NCBI GenBank assembly: GCA_025361565.1
Contig: JANYKN010000155.1
Span: 50,170-114,169, forward strand
DNA from: Bacteroidota bacterium
GTDB lineage: Bacteria > Bacteroidota > Bacteroidia > Bacteroidales > NBLH01
Reading direction: 5' to 3'
DNA: 64,000 nucleotides
Made by a program: the position numbers and the translations under genes
In this document: positions 25,583 to 33,903 of the stretch, piece after piece
Numbering within the stretch: position 1 is the first letter of the stretch
Layout: each line of letters starts with the position of its first letter
Notes under the pieces: model-generated
The model's input: only the letters and a program-made list of their open reading frames with translations
Told to the model about the DNA's origin: nothing
Databases searched by the model: none

Positions 25583-27568
25583 TTATCCATTTCTGGGTAT
25601 AGTAATTGTAAAAGAAGTTCCTGTTTGACCTTTAACAGGATCATCATTTGATTCAACGGTAATTTTACCAGTATGCATTTTAACAATCCCATAAATCAAT
25701 GGTAAGCCTAATCCGGTTCCCTTTCCTAAACCTTTGGTAGTAAAAAAGGGCGTAAATATTTTGTCCATATTAACAGCTGAGATCCCCGTTCCGGTATCAG
25801 ACACAATGAACTGTACACGAGAAGTATCGCCTAATAATTCAATATTTAATTCTCCTCCTTCAGGCATAGCTTCTATTGCATTTTTTTCAAGATTGGTCAA
25901 TACTTGCATCATTTGATCTGCATCAATTTGAGCCATCGGATCATCAAGTTTTGAACTAATACTTGTTTCAATATTCGAAGGAACAACCACTGAAGCAATG
26001 CTTCGTTTGGCAAATTCAACCAGATCACAATCAGTTCTTTTAACTTGATTTTCGCGGGCAAAATTTAATAATCCCCCAACAATGCGTTTGCACCTGTTGG
26101 CTTGTTCAACAACCATTTCCAAGTCTTTGTACGATTCTGAATTAGGGTCCGTTTCTTCCATTATCAAGTTACTATACATGGTAATGATACCCAGCGGGTT
26201 ATTCAGTTCATGGGCAATTCCAGCCGATAACTGACCCATATGAGCCAATTTTTCGGACTGCTTTAATGCCTGTTTCACATTAGCAAGTTTACTATTAATT
26301 ATATTTAGCTGACTAATGGTTTGGTGCAATTTTTCGATGGTGTACGGAAGGCACATTTCAATTTCGGCAAGTCCATCAAGTATAGCTATTGCATGATCAC
26401 GACAAGTTGGATATCCACAAGCACCACAATCCAAATAATCTGTCTGGCTAAGCTTACCCATTTTTTTGAGCTCTTCCAGTATTTGTTTCTCCTCGTGAAA
26501 TATCCTTTTTTGATCTTTTGTTTCGAAATTTTCGCTCATGTTCAATTGAAGATATGTGGACAGATCTTCCTTCCAAACTTTTAAATCCATTTTGTCCACT
26601 TTGTTATGGACATAATTATTTATGATTGACCGCCGTTTAAACCGTTTACCACCTTTTGACATGCCAGGCCCCATAATGCAGCCTCTGCAACAAAGCAACT
26701 CAAGGTATTCTGAATCCACTTCGCCTGATTGTAACTCATCAATGGCTTCTTTAAAATTAACATGTCCATGGGTAACAATAACATTTCCCTCAGGTGTTTG
26801 ATCCATTTTTCCCATATTATGGATTAAACCTCTACTAATTGGAAATAGCGAACCTTTTCCGGAATAAGGTGGATCAAATTCGGAAGGCTTAACTTGATCC
26901 AATTTAATATTTAGATCACTAAACAATTCTCTTAATTCAGAAAACGTGAGTACTTCATCAAGCTCCTTTGATTCAGCTTTTTTAGCAATACATGGCCCGA
27001 TAAGCACCACTTTATAATCTGAACCATACTTTTCTTTCACAATTCGGGTAATTGCCACCATTGGGGATGCCAACGGAGCTAAAAATTCAACCAAATCAGG
27101 ATGAAAGTTTTGAATGTAGTTAACAATTGCAGGACAATCAGATGAAATTATGGTTCTTTTATCAGTTTCATCCAATAATTTACTGTATTTTTTTGCAACA
27201 ATATCAGCACCAAATGCAACTTCGACCACTTTGTCAAATCCCATTGCCCTTAACATCCCTACAAAATATTTAAAATCGTCAATTTCAATAAATTCGGCAG
27301 GAAAACTTGGCGCCACACAAGCAATTATTTTTTCACCAGAATTTAAAAGCGAAATAACTGCACTCTTTGATTCATAAAATGTTTTGGCCCCCTGACTGCA
27401 AACGATAACGCAATTTCCGCAAGCAATGCATCTTTCCATAATTACTTCTGCCTGACCATCAATTATTTTGATTGCTTTTACAGGACATTCACGAACACAA
27501 GAATAACAAACCCTACAGCGGTTTTTGACTGTAAACACCAGCGGTTTTTTGTTTGTTAATTCTGTCAT
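25583..27568 (-). CDS. [FeFe]-hydrogenase-like sensor histidine kinase
   Basis: 661 residues. Residues 1-65 form a 2[4Fe-4S] ferredoxin domain (CRVCYSCVRECPVKA, CIACGNCVIVC). Residues 75-335 are an [FeFe]-hydrogenase large-subunit domain with altered H-cluster motifs: SSDCPAIV for TSCCPxW, GPCIAKKAE for MPCxxKxxE, and CCRGCIMGPG for the MACxxGCxxGGG motif. A further Fe-S motif CGACGYPTCRDHA lies near 380. The C-terminal third is a kinase: SAGIAHELNNPLGIITMY (H-box) and HATPase_c with DTGTGIS and GLGKGTGLGLPL. It matches sensory (group C type) hydrogenase kinases, thought to sense H2 or redox state. It lies 113 bp downstream of hydA, which supports control of the hydrogenase. Confidence 0.92.
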   Translation of the reverse strand: MTELTNKKPLVFTVKNRCRVCYSCVRECPVKAIKIIDGQAEVIMERCIACGNCVIVCSQGAKTFYESKSAVISLLNSGEKIIACVAPSFPAEFIEIDDFKYFVGMLRAMGFDKVVEVAFGADIVAKKYSKLLDETDKRTIISSDCPAIVNYIQNFHPDLVEFLAPLASPMVAITRIVKEKYGSDYKVVLIGPCIAKKAESKELDEVLTFSELRELFSDLNIKLDQVKPSEFDPPYSGKGSLFPISRGLIHNMGKMDQTPEGNVIVTHGHVNFKEAIDELQSGEVDSEYLELLCCRGCIMGPGMSKGGKRFKRRSIINNYVHNKVDKMDLKVWKEDLSTYLQLNMSENFETKDQKRIFHEEKQILEELKKMGKLSQTDYLDCGACGYPTCRDHAIAILDGLAEIEMCLPYTIEKLHQTISQLNIINSKLANVKQALKQSEKLAHMGQLSAGIAHELNNPLGIITMYSNLIMEETDPNSESYKDLEMVVEQANRCKRIVGGLLNFARENQVKRTDCDLVEFAKRSIASVVVPSNIETSISSKLDDPMAQIDADQMMQVLTNLEKNAIEAMPEGGELNIELLGDTSRVQFIVSDTGTGISAVNMDKIFTPFFTTKGLGKGTGLGLPLIYGIVKMHTGKITVESNDDPVKGQTGTSFTITIPRNG

Positions 27569-27681
27569 GATAAAAAAATAATTATCAGTAAATCAAAAGT
27601 TCTACAAATATACAAAAACTTAAAATTGCCTTTTTAAAATGTAAGTTCGTTTCATCTATTTAGGATTCTATTGCACTGCCA

Positions 27682-29406
27682 TTATTTTAGAACATCACGT
27701 TCCTCATAGGTTGTGTGTAATAGGTGATGACTCATCTCCTCAAGTGGTTTGCCTAAAAACTCATTATACAAATCAATAATTTCAGGGTTTTTATGCGAAA
27801 CTTTAATCGACTCTCTTTCGTCTATACTGTAAATGGATTTCATTCTGGCTTTTAGTGCATTTTCATCGCTATTGATTGGTTGACCACCTCCACCGATACA
27901 GCCCCCGGGGCAAGCCATTATTTCGATAAAATGGAGATCCATTCGTCCCTCTTTCACCTGAGCCAGAAGATCTTTCGCATTCTGTAGTCCACTTGTGACA
28001 GCTACGTTTAAATCGAGATCTCCAATTTTTATAGTCGCTTCTTTGATACCATGTGTACCACGAATTTCATTTATTTTGAACTTAACAAGTTCCTTTCCCG
28101 TAAGTTTGTAATGAGCAGTCCTTATTGCGGCTTCCATTACCCCGCCTGTTGATGCAAATAATTTACCTGCAGAACTTCTCAATCCAAGTGGCGAATCAGC
28201 CAATTCCGGTTCAATATTATGTAAATCAATCTCGTACAATTTAATCAATTCTGCCAATTCACGGGTTGTCAAAACCGCATCAATATTGGAAATACCTTTA
28301 CTAGTCATTTCTGCACGCTGTCCCTCAAATTTCTTTGCAGTACATGGCATAATTGAAACTGAAAAAATATCTTCGGAATTTATTCCGGTAGTTGTAGCAT
28401 AATGAGTTTTAATAATAGCCCCCAACATCTGTTGCGGTGATTTGCAGGTAGATAAATGAGGCAAAAATTCAGGATAAAACTCTTCAGCAAATTTCACCCA
28501 TCCGGGGCAGCAGCTAGTAATCATGGGAAGAACTCCACCATTTACAATTCTGTGGATCAATTCAGCAGATTCTTCCATAATTGTTAAATCAGCAGAGAAT
28601 GAAGTATCAAAAACCCTGTCAAAACCGATTTTACGAAGAGCAGCATTCATAATTCCATTGATATCTTTTCCTGTTTCCATGCCAAATTCCTCGGCTAATG
28701 AAACAGAGATCGAAGGAGCATGTTGAACAATGACTATTTTCTTTGGATCATTCAAGGCTTCAAGCAATTCAGGAATATGGCTCTTTTCTGTTAATGCCCC
28801 GGTTGGGCAAACCACAATACATTGTCCACAATTAACACAACTTGAAGTATTTAGTCCTTTATTAAATGCTGGGCCAACAACTGAATTGCTGCCTCTGTTA
28901 ATAAAATCGATTGCTGAAATACCCATTGTTTCTTCGCATACTCTTACACACCTGCCACAAAGGATACATTTGGCCGGATCGCGCACTATACTTGCACTTG
29001 ACAAATCCAGGTGATGATTATTTTTAACCCCACGTACTTGTCTTTCCCTTACGTGGTAGTTATTTGATAAGGTTTGTAACTCGCAATTCAGATTTCGTGA
29101 ACAATAAAGGCAATCATCGGGATGGTTTGACAGAAGCAATTCGATAATGGTTTTTCTAGCTTCATTCACTTTTGGTGAGTTAGTAATGATATCCATCCCT
29201 TCTTCAACAGGTTGCGAGCACGAAGGAACCAGTTTGCCGGTCTTTCTTTGTTCTACTAAACAAATCCGGCACGCCCCACTAGGAAGCATATCCTTGATAT
29301 GACAAAGCGTAGGTACTTTGATACCATTTTTATTGAGCACTTCAAGTATAGTTTGACCTTTTTCTGCTGTTAATGGCTGGTTATTAACTAAAATATTAAG
29401 ATTCAT
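27682..29406 (-). CDS. hydA: [FeFe]-hydrogenase catalytic subunit, NAD-dependent/bifurcating type
   Basis: 574 residues from the ATG at 29406; a longer frame to 29475 would overlap hydB and lacks family likeness. Order: [2Fe-2S] domain (CHIKDMLPSGACRICLVE), His-ligated cluster (NHPDDCLYCSRNLNCEL), two [4Fe-4S] (CILCGRCVRVC, CVNCGQCIVVCPTGA), then the H-cluster domain with complete motifs TSCCPGWVKFAEEFYPEF, MPCTAKKFE and EIMACPGGCIGGGGQP. It reduces protons or oxidises H2. With hydB and hydC it forms the HydABC complex that couples ferredoxin and NAD(H). The maturases HydE/F/G are not in the window. Confidence 0.96.
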   Translation of the reverse strand: MNLNILVNNQPLTAEKGQTILEVLNKNGIKVPTLCHIKDMLPSGACRICLVEQRKTGKLVPSCSQPVEEGMDIITNSPKVNEARKTIIELLLSNHPDDCLYCSRNLNCELQTLSNNYHVRERQVRGVKNNHHLDLSSASIVRDPAKCILCGRCVRVCEETMGISAIDFINRGSNSVVGPAFNKGLNTSSCVNCGQCIVVCPTGALTEKSHIPELLEALNDPKKIVIVQHAPSISVSLAEEFGMETGKDINGIMNAALRKIGFDRVFDTSFSADLTIMEESAELIHRIVNGGVLPMITSCCPGWVKFAEEFYPEFLPHLSTCKSPQQMLGAIIKTHYATTTGINSEDIFSVSIMPCTAKKFEGQRAEMTSKGISNIDAVLTTRELAELIKLYEIDLHNIEPELADSPLGLRSSAGKLFASTGGVMEAAIRTAHYKLTGKELVKFKINEIRGTHGIKEATIKIGDLDLNVAVTSGLQNAKDLLAQVKEGRMDLHFIEIMACPGGCIGGGGQPINSDENALKARMKSIYSIDERESIKVSHKNPEIIDLYNEFLGKPLEEMSHHLLHTTYEERDVLK

Positions 29407-29425
29407 CTTTTTTGAATTAAAATTT

Positions 29426-31372
29426 TTAAAATACTTCAATAGCATCAAAATTACAGACTTCCATACATGTGCCACAGCCTATGCATTTATCTTCGACAAT
29501 AAAATGGGCTGTTTTTTTTGCACCTATAATTGCATTGGTTGGACATTTCTTCGCACAAATAGTACAACCTGTGCATTTGTCAACATCAATTTTAAAAGTT
29601 CTTAATTCTGTACATACTCCAGCAGAGCATTGACGATCGAATATATGTTCTTCATACTCATGTCTAAACCATTTTAAAGTACTCAAAACCGGATTTGGCG
29701 CTGTTTGTCCAAGTCCACACAAGGAAGTTTCTTTGATTACTTTTCCAAGTCTTTCGAGCTGAATAACACCATTTATTCTTTCAAGAGCAGCATGTCCTTT
29801 ATTTCCATGTGGTCGGTGAGTAATATTTTCAAGAATTTCGAGCATTCGCTTGGTACCTTCGCGGCATGGGATGCATTTACCGCAACTCTCTCGCTGGATA
29901 AAATCCATGAAGAATTTGGCAATATCAACCATACAGGTATCTTCATCCATTACAACCAAGCCTCCGGAACCCATCATCGCTCCAACCTTAATTAATGAAT
30001 CATAATCAATCTGAATATCCAGATTCTCTTCGGTAATACATCCACCGGATGGTCCGCCAATTTGAACTGATTTAAATTTTTTGTTATTCCTTATACCACC
30101 AGCAATTTTAAAAAGTATATCACGGACAGTAGTTCCCATCGGTATTTCAATTAGCCCTGTCAATGTAATTTTCCCTGAAAGAGCAAAAACTTTAGTGCCT
30201 TTACTGTTTTCCGTTCCAATTGCACTAAACCACTCATGGCCCTTTTCGATAATACCGGGTATATTGGCCAATGTTTCCACATTATTGATGATTGTTGGTC
30301 TTCCAAACAAACCACTTATTGCAGGAAAAGGAGGTCGTGGACGCGGCATTCCTCTTTTGCCTTCAATGCTTGCGATGAGTGCAGTTTCTTCACCGCAAAC
30401 AAAAGCACCCGCACCCATTTTAACTTTTATTTCGAGATGAATATCTGTACCAAAAATCTTATCACCAAGAAAGCCGTATTCTTTTGCTTGTTCGAGTGCT
30501 ATTTTTAAACGCTTAATTGCAAGTGGGTATTCAGCCCGAATATAAACATAAGCTTTTGTAGCTCCAATTCCATAAGCGGCAATGGCCATTCCTTCGATTA
30601 ATCTGTGGGGATCGCCTTCAATAACAGCCCTATCCATAAATGCACCAGGGTCTCCCTCGTCTGCATTACAAATAAGATATTTCTGTTCATTGACTTCATG
30701 GTTGGCAAATTTCCATTTTTTTCCGGTCATAAATCCACCACCGCCTCGTCCTCTTAATCCACTTTTTTCAATAATATCACATACTTCAAATGCAGATTTC
30801 TTTCTAATTGTTTCTAAATAGACTTTATATCCGCCTTTTGCAATATATTCTTCGATACTAACAGGATCAACTATTCCACAATTTTTAAGCACCAACCTGG
30901 TTTGGGGTTTAAAAAATGGATGTTCGTTTATATCCTGAACATCGGCCCATTTCCTATTATTTTCGTTTGTAAATTGTCCAAGAACTTTATCACCATTAAG
31001 GCTAAAACTAAAGACCCTATCCATCAGATTTTCAACTTTATCCTCTGTTACTTTTTCAAAGGAAATTCGATTTAGACCCGGAAGTTTTATATCAACAATT
31101 GGTTCTGAAGAACAAAGACCTATACAGCCGGTTTCGATAATTTCAGCAACTATAGAATTTTTCTCCAGGTATTTATGAATGGCTTTTAAGCTTTTATCAG
31201 CCCCAGCGCCTAAGCCACAAGTACCTGCGCCTATATAAATTACAGGTTTAGTATTGTTTTCCCTTTTGAAATAACTCAGTTTTTCAAGTACTTCCTTTGA
31301 AAGTTCCAGTTTTACTGCAGGCGTTAGCAGATGTTGTAATAAAAAATCTTTGTTTTTTATATCTATGCTCAT
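29426..31372 (-). CDS. hydB: Hydrogenase NADH-binding subunit (NuoF-like)
   Basis: 648 residues. An N-terminal thioredoxin-like [2Fe-2S] domain (TCGLGAG...CIGLCSSEP) precedes the NuoF core with FMN/NADH loops GLRGRGGGGFMTGKKW and CNADEGDPGAFMDR. The cluster motif is ESCGKCIPCREGTKRM, and the C-terminal 2[4Fe-4S] domain has CTGCTICAKKCP and CIGCGTCMEVC. It carries electrons between NAD(H) via FMN and the HydA clusters. It starts 2 bp after hydC ends and leads into hydA after a 19-bp gap. Confidence 0.96.
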   Translation of the reverse strand: MSIDIKNKDFLLQHLLTPAVKLELSKEVLEKLSYFKRENNTKPVIYIGAGTCGLGAGADKSLKAIHKYLEKNSIVAEIIETGCIGLCSSEPIVDIKLPGLNRISFEKVTEDKVENLMDRVFSFSLNGDKVLGQFTNENNRKWADVQDINEHPFFKPQTRLVLKNCGIVDPVSIEEYIAKGGYKVYLETIRKKSAFEVCDIIEKSGLRGRGGGGFMTGKKWKFANHEVNEQKYLICNADEGDPGAFMDRAVIEGDPHRLIEGMAIAAYGIGATKAYVYIRAEYPLAIKRLKIALEQAKEYGFLGDKIFGTDIHLEIKVKMGAGAFVCGEETALIASIEGKRGMPRPRPPFPAISGLFGRPTIINNVETLANIPGIIEKGHEWFSAIGTENSKGTKVFALSGKITLTGLIEIPMGTTVRDILFKIAGGIRNNKKFKSVQIGGPSGGCITEENLDIQIDYDSLIKVGAMMGSGGLVVMDEDTCMVDIAKFFMDFIQRESCGKCIPCREGTKRMLEILENITHRPHGNKGHAALERINGVIQLERLGKVIKETSLCGLGQTAPNPVLSTLKWFRHEYEEHIFDRQCSAGVCTELRTFKIDVDKCTGCTICAKKCPTNAIIGAKKTAHFIVEDKCIGCGTCMEVCNFDAIEVF

Positions 31373-31374
31373 TT

Positions 31375-31839
31375 CTAGTCTATTTTATTCCTGTATGTTT
31401 CAACAATTTCTTTAATCGAATCACTGGTTACTTTTGCATAAAACTCTCCATCAACACAAATAACCGGGGCTAATCCGCAAGCGCCAATACATGCAACTAC
31501 TTCAATACTAAACATACCGTCACGAGTGGTTTGATCTGCTTTGGTTTTTAAATGTTTTTCCAATTGATCCAACACTGTTGAAGAACCAAGAACGTGACAT
31601 GCTGTTCCCCGGCATACCTGTATATGGTGTTTCCCCTTAGGTTCAAACCTGAATTGGTTATAAAAAGTAGCTACTCCATATATTTTACTTGTTGGAAGAT
31701 TAAGATAATCGCCTACCTTAACTATTGCATTTTCGGAAATATAGCCTTGATTTTCCTGAATTTCCTGAAGTATAGGAATCAGATCTTCTCTGGCTGCACC
31801 CTCGTGTTCATCAAGAATAATGTCAATTTCTTTAAGCAT
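31375..31839 (-). CDS. hydC: Hydrogenase NuoE-like [2Fe-2S] subunit
   Basis: 154 residues, the size of NuoE/HydC. The thioredoxin-like fold binds a [2Fe-2S] cluster through CRGTACHVLG and EVVACIGACGLAPV. It is first of the hydCBA operon. Upstream sequence to the receiver gene at 31945 is 105 bp and contains an inverted repeat TGAAAGTA/TACTTTCA (31868-31875 and 31918-31925). Confidence 0.95.
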   Translation of the reverse strand: MLKEIDIILDEHEGAAREDLIPILQEIQENQGYISENAIVKVGDYLNLPTSKIYGVATFYNQFRFEPKGKHHIQVCRGTACHVLGSSTVLDQLEKHLKTKADQTTRDGMFSIEVVACIGACGLAPVICVDGEFYAKVTSDSIKEIVETYRNKID

Positions 31840-31944
31840 AATTTGAAAATTAATTTATTTTTAAAAATGAAAGTACTTGATATCACTAAAAACTTATTCA
31901 GGAATCGCAACACCTGATACTTTCAATTAACTCCGCTTGTAATA

Positions 31945-32442
31945 TTATTTCGAAAGCAATCTTTCGATCATGGGCAACAATTTTTTCGAATCCACAGGTT
32001 TATGTAAAAATCCATCAACCGGAACCCAAACATTTTTACCATCCCTTGCCAAATAATCTATTCCAGCTTTTTTTGTTTTTGTATCTTCGATCAATAATAC
32101 TTCAAGCTCCTTATATTCAGGATTTTTCCTGAATTGTCGTGCCATACCGATTACATCCTGATTGTTGGTGGGCAACACTTCTATTGAAGTTTGCATCACT
32201 CTTGGAATATCTTTTAATTCGGGTGTGTCAAACAATTCTTTGGCTAATTCAAAACCCTCAAAATGGGTGGTCATCATTACATCAAGAATTGCCAATGCAG
32301 GTTTTGTTTCCAATGCTTTTTTTATTCCATCAACTTTATTATGGGCTGTAACTACTTCAAAGCCTTCGTTTTCTAAAATAGTTTGAATTACTGCTATCAC
32401 ATCAACATCGTCGTCGACTACTAAAATTTTGTTGTTTTTCAT
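31945..32442 (-). CDS. Response regulator receiver with extended beta4-beta5 insert
   Basis: 165 residues, about 40 longer than a plain receiver. Acidic pair in ILVVDDDVDV, phospho-Asp in ALAILDVMMTTHFEGFE, and Lys in GFLHKPVDSKKL. The extra segment, roughly residues 100-140, lies after the beta4 strand (RVMQTSIEVL) and contains alternating charged and hydrophobic residues. No output domain. It is directly upstream of hydC on the same strand, so a link with the hydrogenase kinase is likely. Confidence 0.88.
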   Translation of the reverse strand: MKNNKILVVDDDVDVIAVIQTILENEGFEVVTAHNKVDGIKKALETKPALAILDVMMTTHFEGFELAKELFDTPELKDIPRVMQTSIEVLPTNNQDVIGMARQFRKNPEYKELEVLLIEDTKTKKAGIDYLARDGKNVWVPVDGFLHKPVDSKKLLPMIERLLSK

Positions 32443-32510
32443 GATGTCAAAAAATTAAGGTTAGATACTTTTATTGATTAGTTAAATTCTATTGAGATAT
32501 TGTTATATTT

Positions 32511-32900
32511 TTAATCAGAAAAAAAATTTCCCGACATTGGGTTATTTATAATTTCTGCCAATACATTATAATTATTTTTGCATTTCGACAAATATCCTTT
32601 GGCACCAACAGCAATAAGTTGGTCTATATAGCATTGCGTATCATTTGAACTGAAACCGATAATTGCGATATCCGGATTTTTTTCGATTGCGAGCTTTGTA
32701 ATTTCAACTCCTTCATCGGTTGGAACTTTTATATCTATAAATACGATATCTGTTTTTTTTGTATCGAGCAATTCTAGAAATTCTTTTCCGTTTGAAACTT
32801 CTCCAATTATTTCAACATTTCCAATACAAAGCAAGGTGTTTTTTAAGGCGTTTCTTAAAAATTCAGCGTTCTCAACCAATATTACTTTTCGTTTTATCAT
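32511..32900 (-). CDS. Atypical stand-alone receiver domain
   Basis: 129 residues. Phospho-Asp (DIVFIDIKVPTDEG) and Lys (GYLSKCKN) are present, but the acidic pair after beta1 is Glu-Asn (VILVENAEF) instead of Asp-Asp, which may weaken Mg binding. It resembles the receiver half of NarL regulators with no HTH. It is separated from the NarL-type gene upstream by a 300-bp gap with a terminator. Confidence 0.85.
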   Translation of the reverse strand: MIKRKVILVENAEFLRNALKNTLLCIGNVEIIGEVSNGKEFLELLDTKKTDIVFIDIKVPTDEGVEITKLAIEKNPDIAIIGFSSNDTQCYIDQLIAVGAKGYLSKCKNNYNVLAEIINNPMSGNFFSD

Positions 32901-33201
32901 CGATACAAAAGTATTGGCACTGACAGGTAAAAAAAAGAGTGTTTTTATCAGCGGTCAATTAGGTGAAAACACCTAATCTTAACAAAAAAGCCAGCCAATA
33001 GGCATTATCAGAAGGATGAAAAAAAAAACTGACTTAATAATTATTTAAAATAATTATTAAGTCGCCAGTATTTCAACATGTTATAATTAGAAAAATAATT
33101 CAATAAATTAATTCGAAATGAAAATTAGGTGTTTTTACGGATGTGTATGTAATCAACCAGACTTGGTATTTTAGGCAGTTAATCAAGTAGAAATGAAAGT
33201 T
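32901..33201. other. Intergenic gap between receiver gene and NarL-type regulator
   Basis: 301 bases with one strong hairpin (listed separately at 33019-33063). The rest is AT-rich; a promoter for the receiver gene at 32900 is expected but no clear -7 box was identified. Confidence 0.5.
33019..33063 (-). terminator. Terminator of the NarL-type regulator gene
   Basis: A near-perfect inverted repeat: GACTTAATAATTATTT pairs with AAATAATTATTAAGTC with almost no spacer. On the minus strand it is followed by AGTTTTTTTTTTC. It lies about 140 bp after the stop of the regulator gene. Confidence 0.75.
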
Positions 33202-33837
33202 TCATGCGTTTATTAATCCATTTTTGATTGCAAACAAAACCAAATTGGGGGCATTTTTCGCACCTGTTTTTTCAAACAACCGGCCTCTATGTGCATCAAT
33301 TGTGCGCTGACTTAATCCTAATATTTTTGCAATTTCAACATTCGAATGCCCTTTACATATTAGCTCAAGCACTTCATGCTCCCTTTCACTTAGTATAATG
33401 TTGGATGTTTTTTTGGCCATGGTATGTTTGTTTATATTTGCTATAAACTCTTGCGAAAAATAGTTCTCGTTTGACATCACCGTATTAATGGCTATTTCAA
33501 GTTCATCTTTATTTGTTTTTTTCAATAAAAAACCCATGGCGCCGGCATCAATCATTTTATTAAAATAGCCAATTTCTTCGTGCATGGTAAGCGCAATTAC
33601 TTTTATTCCCGGATATTTTTTTAACACTTTTTCCGTAGCTTCAAGCCCATCCATTACCGGCATTTTAATATCCATCAAAACAATATCAGCCCGATTATCT
33701 TTAAGGACATCAAGTAATTCCTGACCATTCGAGGCTTCAGCAACTACCTTAATGTCTGGTATTTCATTCAGGATTGTCCGTAAACCTTTCCTGAAAATAA
33801 CGTGATCGTCGGCAATTACAACACTAATAATTTCCAT
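33202..33837 (-). CDS. NarL/FixJ-family response regulator
   Basis: 211 residues. Receiver (1-125): VIADDHVIF, phospho-Asp in DIVLMDIKMPVMDGLEA, Thr in VIALTMHEE, Lys in FLLKKTNKDE. C-terminal LuxR-type HTH (145-211): LSEREHEVLELICKGHSNVE and GLSQRTIDAHRGRLFEK. It is 66 bp downstream of the Cache-PAS kinase gene, its likely partner. Confidence 0.95.
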   Translation of the reverse strand: MEIISVVIADDHVIFRKGLRTILNEIPDIKVVAEASNGQELLDVLKDNRADIVLMDIKMPVMDGLEATEKVLKKYPGIKVIALTMHEEIGYFNKMIDAGAMGFLLKKTNKDELEIAINTVMSNENYFSQEFIANINKHTMAKKTSNIILSEREHEVLELICKGHSNVEIAKILGLSQRTIDAHRGRLFEKTGAKNAPNLVLFAIKNGLINA

Positions 33838-33903
33838 TTTTTAAAAGTTTAGTCAAATATAACTCAACGACAATCCAAAAATGAGATCTTTGGATTAATT
33901 GAG

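Noticed and set aside
29407..29475. 23-residue N-terminal extension of HydA
   Set aside because: It would overlap hydB; the MNLNILVNN start matches the [2Fe-2S] domain directly.
31868..31925. TGAAAGTA/TACTTTCA inverted repeat upstream of hydC as an operator
   Set aside because: Arms are only 8 bp with a 42-bp spacer, close to chance in AT-rich DNA; noted in the hydC entry but not claimed as a site.
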